Positions 55,328 through 64,000 of a stretch of 64,000 nucleotides of DNA are shown piece after piece (the stretch's first letter is position 1; each line of letters opens with the position of its first letter). Made by a program: the position numbers and the translations under genes. Under the pieces are notes generated by a model. The model was given only the letters and a program-made list of their open reading frames with translations, was not told the origin of the DNA and did not search any database. The stretch covers positions 79,239,696 through 79,303,695 of the forward strand of contig NC_084801.1 of NCBI RefSeq assembly GCF_963169125.1. Reading direction: 5' to 3'. Source of the stretch: Humulus lupulus (taxonomy: Eukaryota > Streptophyta > Magnoliopsida > Rosales > Cannabaceae).

Positions 55328-56817
55328 TGATAACTCTTGAATAAAGAGTTATTTCATGTGCTTTTGAACTTATATTTGTGAAAAAATCATGAGTGATGTT
55401 AGTTTATTTTTATTTTTTTTGTAGCTAACTTGGATGTTTTCATTATCTTAATTAAGTGTAATTATTTTTTAGATTTTAATAGCTATTGGGTTAAAGATAA
55501 TGATTTCATAGTTAAATATTTGCACAAAGGAATGAGTGAGCTTAAGAGTCTATTGTGATGAAATTATTGTGTTGATGGCTGAATATTCAGGATTGCTGCA
55601 GCAAAACTGAAGCATTGTGATCAGCTGCATTTTGGAGCATGGAACACGTGGCAGTCAAGAGTCAAGCTTACATTTCAGCTGATGTGGCAGTGGCAGAAGG
55701 AAATATCAGCATAATGGAGAAAAGGACAAAAGAGAAGGAAGACTTGTTTTTTTGGGAGAAAAAGAGGGGCATTATGGTACTTTTGGAGGAGAAGAAGATA
55801 ACCTAATATACCAAAAGAATGCTCCAGCCGTAAGCATCAAGCAGCAGCCATTTTTGGCAAAGGAAACCAGTGAGAATATCAGAGAAAACCCCAGGAAGAA
55901 ATAGAAGAGAGGGTCAAGGAAGAAGGAGGCCAACCCAAGAAACTCAAGCATCATTTGGATTTGTTTTTCTCCTCTTTCTAAACTCTATTGTATTAATTTC
56001 TGAGTTGGATTTTAACTGAATATTATGGGCTGCTTTGATTATGAATTAATGTATATGAAATCAGCCATGAACTAATTTCTTGGTGGCTTGAATTGTTGAT
56101 GAACCCTATGTTATAATCTATCTATTTCTTGCACTTTATTTTAGTAAAATCTCCCTTGATCATTCAAGTGTGCTTAAATTGATTTCTTGTTGTTGTTTGG
56201 CCAGCAATGGCAAGTTATTTTAATTATATTTAATGCTGGAAAGGTTGAATGTAATAGGAAAAGCTTGAATGACACAAGTCATAATCTAGGTTAGGTTATG
56301 TTAGTAATTAATATAGGGATATGTTAATTACCTTGTGTAACATATGATGAGTGAACTGTGATTGCATTCTTAAATCTGATTTTGCATAGGAATATGTTTA
56401 ATTAGGTAGAAGAATTAAGGTCATAAAATTTGGGAAAGTTTTATGCGTGTTAAATGAACTTTTTGTTATCCTGGGAGTTTTGCTAGAGTATTGCTGCAGC
56501 AACACGTTCGCAATTTGTTCAGGACGAATAATATAGGGGAATTCAACAATTCAAGTCCATTTTGCAATTCATAAATTTCTCTCAATTTTCTTGTTCAGTT
56601 CAGTTTTTTTTATTTCAGTATTTCTATTTTATTTTAATACTTTGCTTAGTCTATAAACAACCACTTGACTTTTAATTTTCTAAAATTGTTTAGTAATTGT
56701 TTTGCTTACTTTTTAATTTGCAATCCCTGTGGAGACGATCTTGAATACTTACTACTTTATTACTTGTTTTGTGACTGTGTACACTTGCACATTTTAATCG
56801 AATCAATTCTCACAACA
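55328..56817 (+). repeat. Athila 5' LTR
   Basis: TGATAACTCTTG at 55328 to TCTCACAACA at 56817, 1490 bp. The first bases form a perfect hairpin ATAACTCTT-GAATA-AAGAGTTAT (55330-55352). The 12-bp palindrome TTGCTGCAGCAA occurs at 55593-55604 and 56491-56502. The partner LTR is not in the window, so the start is inferred from TG/CA ends and the primer site. Confidence 0.8.
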
Positions 56818-56823
56818 AGTTTT

Positions 56824-56843
56824 TGGCGCCGTTGCCGGGGATT
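56824..56843 (+). other. Athila primer binding site (tRNA-Asp)
   Basis: TGGCGCCGTTGCCGGGGATT, six bases after the LTR end, is the tRNA-Asp complementary site used by Athila-type elements. Confidence 0.9.
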
Positions 56844-56949
56844 GAAATTAGAAATTCTTGTAAAATTAATTACTTGCAATTTTTGTTTTTTTTTCTTTTT
56901 GAGCTGACTTTGTTTGCTTGCTCTTGTGTTTTCTCAGGTAATTTACTAT

Positions 56950-59900
56950 ATGAACGAGCAAGAAGACATTGAATTAGCTCCTATTGACCCCGAGATTGAA
57001 AGAACAATTAGAAGAAGACTAAGGGAACAACGGGCTCAAAATCGCCTTAATATGGCTGAAGAGGTTGAAGGAGTTGAGGGTGCTAATAATGTCACTAATA
57101 CAATTGCTATGGCTGATGATAGAGAGAGAGCCATAAGGGAGTACGCTGCCCCCATGTTTAATGAGCTCAATCCGGGCATTGTTAGGCCTGAAATTCAAGC
57201 ACCCCAATTTGAGTTAAAGCCCGTGATGTTCCAAATGTTGCAAACAGTGGGTCAATTTAGTGGGCTGCCTACTGAGGATCCTCACCTTCATCTTCGTTCA
57301 TTTTTGGAGGTGAGTGACTCCTTCAAGCTACAAGGAGTGACTGATGAGGCCCTAAGGTTGAAATTGTTCCCTTTCTCTTTGAGGGATCGAGCTAGAGCTT
57401 GGCTCAACACTCTTCCTCCCGACTCGGTGACTACATGGAATGAGTTGGCTGAAAAATTCCTGATGAAGTACTTTCCCCCTACCAAAAATGCCAAGTTTCG
57501 CAATGAAATCATGTCATTTCAGCAGCTGGAAGATGAATCATTCTGTGAAGCGTGGGAGAGATTCAAGGAATTATTGAGAAAGTGCCCACACCACGGGATC
57601 CCACATTGTATACAAATGGAGACTTTCTATAATGGGCTCAATTCTTCCACTCGTATGGTGTTAGACGCTTCAGCCAATGGGGCTATTCTCTCTAAGTCCT
57701 ATAATGAAGCCTATGAGATTTTGGAGAGGATAGCTAGCAACAATTATCAATGGTCCAATGTTAGAGCCTCAACAAGTCGAAAAGTGGCTGGTTTACTTGA
57801 AGTTGATGCATTGACAGCTTTGACAGCTCAAGTTTCTTCAATGACTAACCTTCTCAAGAACATGAGTTTGGGGGGAATGGTACAGCCAGCTGCTATGGGC
57901 CAAGTGGCAGATGTTTCTTGTGTCTATTGTGGAGATGGGCACACATTTGACAGCTGTCCATCAAATCCTGCATCAGTTTGTTACTTGGGGAATCAAAATG
58001 TGAGCCGTAACAACCCATATTCGAACTCTTACAATCCGGGTTGGAGGAACCATCCGAACTTCTCATGGGGGGGTCAAGGAGCTAGTTCAAGCGGAGCACC
58101 CATGCAAAACAAGCCTACATATCCACCGGGGTTTTCTCAACAACAACAACAAAGAGCTCAACCACCTCATCCTCAAGTGTCTCAATCAAGCTCTTTGGAG
58201 AGTTTAATGAAGGAATATATGGCCAAGAACGATGCTGTAATTCAGAGTCAAGCGGCATCTTTGAGGAATCTAGAAACTCAGCTGGGGCAACTTGCTAATG
58301 AGCTAAGGAATAGACCACAAGGCACTTTGCCTAGTGATACAGAAAATCCAAGAAAAGATGGCAAGGAGCATTGCAAGGCGGTTACCTTGAGAAGTGGCAA
58401 AAATGTGGAACTTACTGAGGATAATTGTGCCAGAAACAGCGAGCCCACTTCAATCCAAAGTAGTGGGGACAAAGGAGACAAAGCTGTGAAATCAAAAGAA
58501 TTAAATGCTGATCCTGAAGCAATTGCTGCAGCAATTCCTCCGCAAAACGCTACAGGAGAGTCTACAAGCAAGCCACCTCCACCATTTCCTCAACGCTTTC
58601 AAAGGCAGCAACAAAATAGTCAATTCCGCAGATTTTTAGATGTCTTGAAACAACTTCACATCAATATACCATTAGTGGAAGCTTTGGAGCAAATGCCCAA
58701 CTATGTGAAGTTTTTGAAAGATATTTTAACTAAAAAGAGGAGGCTTGGTGAATTTGAAACAGTGGCGTTGACTGAAGGCTGTAGTGCTATATTGAAGAGT
58801 AAAATTCCTCCTAAATTGAAGGATCCGGGCAGCTTCACAATTCCTTGTTCTATTGGTGGTAGAGACGTTGGTAGAGCACTTTGTGACTTGGGGGCTAGTA
58901 TCAATTTGATGCCCATGTCAATTTTCAAGAAGTTGGGGATTGGAGAAGCAAGACCAACCACAGTGACTTTGCAATTAGCGGATCGTTCTATGGCGCACCC
59001 GGAAGGAAAAATTGAAGATGTACTTGTGCAAGTTGACAAATTCATCTTTCCGGCTGATTTCATCATCCTTGATTATGAAGCGGATATAGATGTTCCTATT
59101 ATCTTGGGTAGGCCATTTCTAGCTACCGGAAGGACCTTGATTGATGTACAAAAAGGGGAGCTTACTATGAGGGTGAATGACCAACAAGTGACTTTCAACG
59201 TGTTCAATGCTATGAAGTTTCCGGATGAGGTTGAGGAATGTAATAGGCTAAGTGTAATTGAGTCTATTGTTACTGAAAAATTCCACAAGGAAGTTTGTAA
59301 AGATGGAGTGGGGGTGAGGTCACTTGAAGAGCTTGAAAGCTTAAGTGAAGAGGAAGAAACCCAAGTTACATGGGTGGAGTCAACGCAGCCATTTGCTAAA
59401 TTCAGGAGGCCTTTTGAGTCATTGAATTTGTCGGAAGGGAATTTTAAGCCTCCTAAGCCTTCTATTCAAGAGCCACCAAAATTAGAGTTGAAGCCTTTGC
59501 CTAGTCACTTGAAGTACGCCTATTTGAGAGAAGATGAGACCTTGCCTGTGATTATTTCAGCCATGTTAGGAGCTGAAAAAGAGAGTTTGTTGCTGGCTGT
59601 TTTGAAGAAATACACAAGGGCCATTGGTTGGACTATGGCGGATATCAAGGGGATAAGTCCCTCATTTTGTATGCATAAAATTCTGTTGGAGGATTGCTGT
59701 AATAATTCTGTTGAGCAGCAGCGAAGGCTTAATCCTATCATGAAGGAAGTGGTTAGAAAAGAGATAATTAAGTGGCTTGATTATGGAGTTGTTTACCCAA
59801 TTTCAGATAGTTCTTGGGTCAGCCCAATTCAGTGTGTTCCTAAAAAAGGTGGAGTTACGGTGGTGGCTAATGAAAACAATGAGTTGATTCCCACAAGACA

Positions 59901-62382
59901 AGTGACGGGCTGGCGTGTTTGTATGGACTATCGGAAGTTGAATAAGGCTACTCGCAAAGACCACTTCCCGCTGCCATTTATTGACCAAATGCTTGATCGG
60001 TTGGCGGGAAAGGAGTTCTATTGTTTCCTTGATGGGTATTCAGGCTATAATCAAATTTCCATCGCGCCGGAAGACCAAGAGAAGACTACCTTTACTTGTC
60101 CTTATGGCACCTTTGCCTTTAGAAGGATGCCTTTTGGGCTGTGCAACGCCCCCGCCACTTTCCAACGTTGTATGATGGCAATATTCTCAGATATGGTGGA
60201 GAAGTCTCTTGAAGTCTTCATGGATGATTTTTCAGTATTTGGGGAGTCTTTTGACACTTGTTTGGCTAACTTGGAGCAAGTCTTGGCTAGATGTGAAGAA
60301 ACACACTTGGTACTCAATTGGGAAAAATGCCATTTCATGGTTCAAGAAGGCATTGTGTTGGGCCATAGAATTTCTAACAAGGGCATAGAAGTGGATAGAG
60401 CAAAGCTGGAAGTTATAGAAAAATTGCCACCACCTACTACCGTCAAGGGGATTAGAAGCTTTTTGGGGCATGCGGGCTTCTATAGGAGGTTTATAAAAGA
60501 TTTTTCAAAGATTTCTAAGCCCCTTTGTTCTTTACTTGAGCAAAATCGAGCATTTGAGTTCACCAAGGAGTGTCAAGAAGCATTTGTGACTTTAAAAATG
60601 GCTCTTATCACCGCACCCATCATTGTAGCTCCGGATTGGTCTCTCCCCTTTGAATTGATGTGCGATGCTAGTGACTTTGCTGTGGGGGCTGTACTTGGGC
60701 AACGAAAAGAGAAGGTTTTTCATTCCATTTATTATGCAAGCAAGACATTAGCCGATGCCCAATTGAACTATACTACCACCGAGAAAGAGCTTTTGGCGGT
60801 GGTGTTTGCTTTTGACAAGTTTAGAGCTTATCTTGTGGGGACTAAAGTGGTCGTTTACACAGACCATTCAGCAATCAAGTATCTAATTGCCAAAAAGGAT
60901 GCTAAGCCACGACTTATTCGATGGGTGTTGCTTCTTCAAGAATTTGACTTGGAAATTCGGGATAGAAAAGGAACGGAGAACCAAGTGGCTGACCACTTAT
61001 CTAGACTTGAAGCTGGAAGTGAAAAGCAAAATGAAGGGCCTATTAAAGAGACATTCCCCGATGAGCAATTGTTGGTTGTGAACCAAACCACTATTCCATG
61101 GTACGCTGATTTTGTCAACTATTTGGTGAGTGGTTTGCAGCCTCCTGATTTGAATAGGCAGCAACTCAAGAAGTTCTTTCATGATGTGAGATTCTATTAT
61201 TGGGATGAGCCCTATTTGTACAAACAATGTTCAGATCGAATCATGAGGCGTTGTGTGCCTGAGGAGGAAGTTTCTAGCATCCTAGAGCATTGTCATTCAG
61301 CTCCTTATGGTGGACATTTTGGGGGGCAGCGGACAGCCGCTAAGGTTTTTCAATCGGGGTACTATTGGCCTTCTATCTTCAAGGATGCTCATGAATTTGC
61401 TAAGAGATGTGATCGCTGCCAGCGTGTTGGAAATATTTCAGCAAGGAATGAAATGCCCTTGAATAGCATCCTTGAAGTGGAATTGTTTGATGTTTGGGGA
61501 ATCGACTTCATGGGGCCATTTCCACAATCATTTGGCAATTTGTATATCTTGGTAGCGGTAGATTACGTCTCTAAGTGGGTTGAGGCAGTGGCAAGTCCTA
61601 CCAATGATTCCAAGGTGGTCATGAAGTTCCTACATAAGCATGTGTTCACCCGCTTTGGCACTCCAAGGGCTCTTATAAGCGATGAAGGCACCCACTTTGT
61701 TAACAAGATTTTGGCAGCTTTGTTAGCCAAATACAGTGTGAAGCATAAGATTGCCACAGCCTACCACCCCCAAACCAATGGTCAAGCGGAAATATCCAAT
61801 AGGGAGATCAAGGGAATCCTAGAGAAAGTGGTGAATCCTAGTAGAAAGGATTGGTCTCAGCGATTGGATGATGCTCTTTGGGCCTATAGAACGGCTTTCA
61901 AAACCCCTTTGGGAATGTCACCGTATCGTTTGGTTTTTGGAAAAGCTTGCCATTTGCCCGTTGAGTTGGAACATAAGGCATATTGGGCCACTAAGAGACT
62001 GAATATGGACCTCCAAGCTGCTGGAGAAGCTCGAAAGTTACAGTTAAATGAGCTGGAAGAGCTGAGGTTGTTCTCCTATGAAAATGCCAAGTTGTACAAG
62101 GAGAAAACTAAGAGGTGGCATGATCAGAAAATTCAAGCTCGGGTCTTTGAGAAGGGGCAGAAAGTATTGCTTTTCAACTCGCGCTTGAAGTTATTTCCTG
62201 GCAAGTTAAAGTCCCGCTGGTCTGGCCCATTCACAGTGGTGCGAGTTTACCCCTTTGGAGCAGTTGAGGTTCGCGAAGATCAATCCGGAAGGGAGTTTAA
62301 AGTGAATGGGCAGCGGCTGAAACATTATTTGGGAGGTGAGGTCAACCGCGAGAAGACCTCCATCACTTTGGAGGATCCTTAA
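56950..62382 (+). CDS. Athila gag-pol polyprotein, intact (1810 aa)
   Basis: Start: the first ATG ([11 protein letters not shown]) after the primer site. Domains in order: gag/capsid, residues about 60-270 ([59 protein letters not shown]); zinc knuckle near 323 ([15 protein letters not shown]2-C-X3-H-X4-C); Gln-rich spacer; protease near 645 ([13 protein letters not shown], with DLG for DTG, usual in Athila; [13 protein letters not shown]); RT near 950-1120 ([40 protein letters not shown] with both Asp at about 1090); RNase H near 1235 ([37 protein letters not shown]); integrase HHCC near 1445-1490 ([18 protein letters not shown]) and core triad: WGIDFMGPF (1517), ISDEGTHF (1577), [15 protein letters not shown] (1611). 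[16 protein letters not shown] module near the end has no chromodomain. Together these replicate the element through particles and insert the cDNA. No stop or frameshift; all catalytic residues are present. Confidence 0.95.
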   Translation: MNEQEDIELAPIDPEIERTIRRRLREQRAQNRLNMAEEVEGVEGANNVTNTIAMADDRERAIREYAAPMFNELNPGIVRPEIQAPQFELKPVMFQMLQTVGQFSGLPTEDPHLHLRSFLEVSDSFKLQGVTDEALRLKLFPFSLRDRARAWLNTLPPDSVTTWNELAEKFLMKYFPPTKNAKFRNEIMSFQQLEDESFCEAWERFKELLRKCPHHGIPHCIQMETFYNGLNSSTRMVLDASANGAILSKSYNEAYEILERIASNNYQWSNVRASTSRKVAGLLEVDALTALTAQVSSMTNLLKNMSLGGMVQPAAMGQVADVSCVYCGDGHTFDSCPSNPASVCYLGNQNVSRNNPYSNSYNPGWRNHPNFSWGGQGASSSGAPMQNKPTYPPGFSQQQQQRAQPPHPQVSQSSSLESLMKEYMAKNDAVIQSQAASLRNLETQLGQLANELRNRPQGTLPSDTENPRKDGKEHCKAVTLRSGKNVELTEDNCARNSEPTSIQSSGDKGDKAVKSKELNADPEAIAAAIPPQNATGESTSKPPPPFPQRFQRQQQNSQFRRFLDVLKQLHINIPLVEALEQMPNYVKFLKDILTKKRRLGEFETVALTEGCSAILKSKIPPKLKDPGSFTIPCSIGGRDVGRALCDLGASINLMPMSIFKKLGIGEARPTTVTLQLADRSMAHPEGKIEDVLVQVDKFIFPADFIILDYEADIDVPIILGRPFLATGRTLIDVQKGELTMRVNDQQVTFNVFNAMKFPDEVEECNRLSVIESIVTEKFHKEVCKDGVGVRSLEELESLSEEEETQVTWVESTQPFAKFRRPFESLNLSEGNFKPPKPSIQEPPKLELKPLPSHLKYAYLREDETLPVIISAMLGAEKESLLLAVLKKYTRAIGWTMADIKGISPSFCMHKILLEDCCNNSVEQQRRLNPIMKEVVRKEIIKWLDYGVVYPISDSSWVSPIQCVPKKGGVTVVANENNELIPTRQVTGWRVCMDYRKLNKATRKDHFPLPFIDQMLDRLAGKEFYCFLDGYSGYNQISIAPEDQEKTTFTCPYGTFAFRRMPFGLCNAPATFQRCMMAIFSDMVEKSLEVFMDDFSVFGESFDTCLANLEQVLARCEETHLVLNWEKCHFMVQEGIVLGHRISNKGIEVDRAKLEVIEKLPPPTTVKGIRSFLGHAGFYRRFIKDFSKISKPLCSLLEQNRAFEFTKECQEAFVTLKMALITAPIIVAPDWSLPFELMCDASDFAVGAVLGQRKEKVFHSIYYASKTLADAQLNYTTTEKELLAVVFAFDKFRAYLVGTKVVVYTDHSAIKYLIAKKDAKPRLIRWVLLLQEFDLEIRDRKGTENQVADHLSRLEAGSEKQNEGPIKETFPDEQLLVVNQTTIPWYADFVNYLVSGLQPPDLNRQQLKKFFHDVRFYYWDEPYLYKQCSDRIMRRCVPEEEVSSILEHCHSAPYGGHFGGQRTAAKVFQSGYYWPSIFKDAHEFAKRCDRCQRVGNISARNEMPLNSILEVELFDVWGIDFMGPFPQSFGNLYILVAVDYVSKWVEAVASPTNDSKVVMKFLHKHVFTRFGTPRALISDEGTHFVNKILAALLAKYSVKHKIATAYHPQTNGQAEISNREIKGILEKVVNPSRKDWSQRLDDALWAYRTAFKTPLGMSPYRLVFGKACHLPVELEHKAYWATKRLNMDLQAAGEARKLQLNELEELRLFSYENAKLYKEKTKRWHDQKIQARVFEKGQKVLLFNSRLKLFPGKLKSRWSGPFTVVRVYPFGAVEVREDQSGREFKVNGQRLKHYLGGEVNREKTSITLEDP

Positions 62383-62474
62383 AGCTGAGGTTGATGTGGG
62401 TTGTCAAGTGATTCAGGCACTAATTTAAAGACAACCCAGCAAGAAGCAAGTGTAAACTGATATTGTATATATAA

Positions 62475-62547
62475 AAAAAAAAAAAAAAAAGAGAGACAAA
62501 AAGAAGAGGAAAACAGAAAGAAAAGAGAGAAAGAAAAAGAAAAAAAA
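62475..62547 (+). repeat. Purine run just after Athila pol
   Basis: A run of A followed by GAGAGACAAAAAGAAGAGG and more A/G-only sequence, almost without pyrimidines over 70 bp, begins about 90 bp after the gag-pol stop. It is too far from the 3' LTR to be the normal polypurine tract; it could be a second internal one or simple sequence. Confidence 0.6.
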
Positions 62548-63642
62548 TATATATATATATTTATACATATGAGTGTTTTTAATTATAATTATTTTTCTTT
62601 TTATTTTAATTTTAATCCCATTTTATTGTGGTGTTTTGGAGCATTTTTATGTTTATTTTGATGTTTCAGGTGTTAAGACAGCAAGAAACAGGGTGTTTTG
62701 GAAGAAATTCTGGAGTCTGATGGTTTTGCGAGTGTTTTGCTTCAGCAAAATGGCCGCAATGATTTCCGAAAAAAAAAGGGGGTTACGTCAAATTTGGGTT
62801 GCTGAAGCAAATTTTGGGCAAAATGTTAGCAATCTGGGCAGAGCAAATTCCTGGGTCGTGGTTTCATTCAGGGGCATATACATATATATAATATAATAAA
62901 AAAAAAATTAAATAAATAAATATATATATATATACTCTATAAACTAGATAAAAGGCATATATATACACATATATATATTTCAGTAACACTTTTATTATAT
63001 GTATACACTAGATATATCTGTTTATATATATAGCTTCATAATATACATATTATAAATATGCATCTGTTGATATTTTAATTATTTATTTTATAAAATATAT
63101 ATATATATATAAAAATATATATGTATATACCCTAATACCCATTGTCATCTTCCCCATACCCACCATCTTCACCCAGCCACCGACCCCACGGCGTCCCCAG
63201 GCCGAGAACCACCCACGAACCCAGCCGACCCACCAGTCGACCTCACCCAGCTCTGCCCCTCTCACCGAACCCGATCCCACGACCCCACGACATTCCACCC
63301 AGCTCCGCATTCAGGTGCCCTTCACCCAGCAGAAACCTCACAAACCCCATACCCCTCAGCCACCCATACTCCATTGCCCACACACAACCCGCCACTCAGC
63401 CGCCCCATACGAACCGAGCAAGCCGCGACCCAGTCCAGGCGAGTCCCTGCCCGTCGACTTCTTCGCCTCTCCATCTCACGAAGACCCACGACACCACCAC
63501 CTCGACCCCAGACCGAGCACCATTTCTCGACCCCAGGCGGCATTCCACCAGACCGAGGCTCCCCACCACCAGCCAAGCATTCCAATAGTCGGCCGAGCCT
63601 CTCAATCATGGGTATTAATTTCCTTGCCCCCGTATAAAGCCA

Positions 63643-63674
<32 letters not shown>

Positions 63675-63881
63675 CTACTGGGGATTTGAGTACTGATAAT
63701 CTTTGATCTGGTGAGCAACGTTGTTGGAAACTCTGTTGGATAATCTGTGGCATTCCTGGGTGGTACAAAAAAAAAATTTTGCTCTGTTATTCTGCTGGAA
63801 AATTTTGAAGCATTTCTGTTCAGGTGCTCTGTTTGTTGTGTGATAACATTGTGAATTAGGTGCTGTCTTTTTGTGCCCATC
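62548..63881. other. Athila spacer with AT microsatellites and a C-rich block
   Basis: TA/ATAT tracts occur at 62548-62565, 62876-62935, 62955-63030, 63095-63125 and 63643-63675. Between them, 63150-63620 is C-rich and G-poor on the + strand (for example CACCCAGCCACCGACCCCAC), giving Pro/Ser/His-rich frames that overlap in all three phases and look like by-products of composition. At 62690-62860 there are TTTTGCTTCAGCAAAA and TTGCTGAAGCAA, related to the LTR palindrome TTGCTGCAGCAA. No gene is called here. Confidence 0.65.
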
Positions 63882-64000
63882 ATGACCATCAAAACTCGAG
63901 CACAGAGAAAAAAGACCAACACTGTCCCACCACCAACCTCTAGCCCACAAACAACCAAAACACCCAAGAAAGCATCCAAAAACACCACTGTCCCACCAAA
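63882..64000 (+). CDS. Start of Athila downstream ORF (env-like position), partial
   Basis: ATG at 63882 opens a frame that stays open to the window end: MTIKTRAQRKKTNTVPPPTS, then SPQTTKTPKKASKNTTVPP. The basic KTRAQRKK start looks like a nuclear localisation or nucleic-acid binding stretch. In Athila elements a second ORF, called env-like, lies between pol and the 3' LTR; this is in that place. Only 39 codons are visible, so neither domain nor function can be judged. Confidence 0.5.
   Translation, partial: MTIKTRAQRKKTNTVPPPTSSPQTTKTPKKASKNTTVPP

Larger units (their letters stand above)
55328..64000 (+). mobile_element. Athila-type LTR retrotransposon (3' part outside window)
   Basis: 5' LTR 55328-56817, tRNA-Asp primer site, uninterrupted gag-pol 56950-62382, a long spacer and the start of a downstream ORF at 63882. 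The gag and the long spacer plus second ORF after pol are those of Athila. The 3' LTR lies beyond 64000. The open gag-pol suggests a recent insertion. Confidence 0.9.

Noticed and set aside
62876..63125. TA-rich tracts as centromeric or telomeric repeats
   Set aside because: They are simple dinucleotide runs inside one retroelement; no plant telomere motif or long satellite array is seen.
63142..63768. Overlapping Pro/Ser/His-rich ORFs on both strands
   Set aside because: All phases stay open because the block is C-rich; no domain, no start context and no conserved motif. Treated as composition effect.

Overview
This is a stretch of plant nuclear DNA, almost certainly from a eudicot with a repeat-rich genome. 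It is made almost entirely of nested transposable elements. No ordinary single-copy host gene, rRNA, tRNA gene, operon or CRISPR array can be supported. The organism call rests on plant-type LTR retrotransposons (Tekay/Del-like chromoviruses with chromodomain, a Tat-clade element, an Athila element), a CACTA transposon end, initiator-tRNA-Met and tRNA-Asp type primer sites, and spliceosomal introns. I cannot name the species.

Layout. (1) 1-19137: an old, decayed Ty3/gypsy element 'H1' (+): LTR part, broken leader ORF, gag, protease, RT, RNase H, integrase. It is split by a solo LTR 'S1' (4176-6339) and by a complete element 'N1' (8740-18054, - strand, TSD TTGGA); both belong to one family, 'family A'. 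(2) 19138-21084: 5' fragment (LTR plus gag start) of another gypsy element 'M2' on the - strand. (3) 21085-21445: an AT-rich flank with a possible copia-like primer site. (4) 21446-30525: 'N3', a young complete LTR element on the - strand (TSD GAAGT, LTRs differing by 8 substitutions and one 18-bp indel by eye). It encodes intact gag-protease but no RT, RNase H or integrase, and carries an intact three-exon gene on the opposite strand. (5) 30531-31980: AT-rich tandem repeat, about 390 bp per unit, with MITE-like hairpins; N3 inserted into it. (6) 31981-33507: no confident gene. (7) 33508-53666: 'H2', a family A element (- strand), split by a family A solo LTR 'S2' (35518-37916, TSD AGGAC) and by the complete Tekay-like element 'N2' (42293-51515, TSD GGATT). 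(8) 53667-55327: one end of a CACTA transposon that cut H2's 5' LTR. (9) 55328-64000: an Athila element inserted in the CACTA DNA, with LTR, tRNA-Asp primer site, an uninterrupted 1810-aa gag-pol and the start of a downstream ORF at the window edge.

How the parts work together. Only N3 and the Athila element look recent enough to be functional. The Athila gag-pol has all catalytic domains. N3 makes only capsid and protease and would need polymerase and integrase in trans, so it reads as a non-autonomous Tat element with an antisense accessory gene. The others are inactivated by stops, frameshifts, deletions and nested insertions.

The strongest unexplained signal is shared architecture. Five LTR families of independent sequence each contain copies of their own short (10-17 bp) palindrome. 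In the three where a TATA box can be placed (N2, M2, N3), the palindromes lie about 180-820 bp upstream of it, that is, in U3. The second is the antisense spliced gene of N3. The third is a leader ORF with an acidic tail between primer site and gag, seen in two distinct elements.
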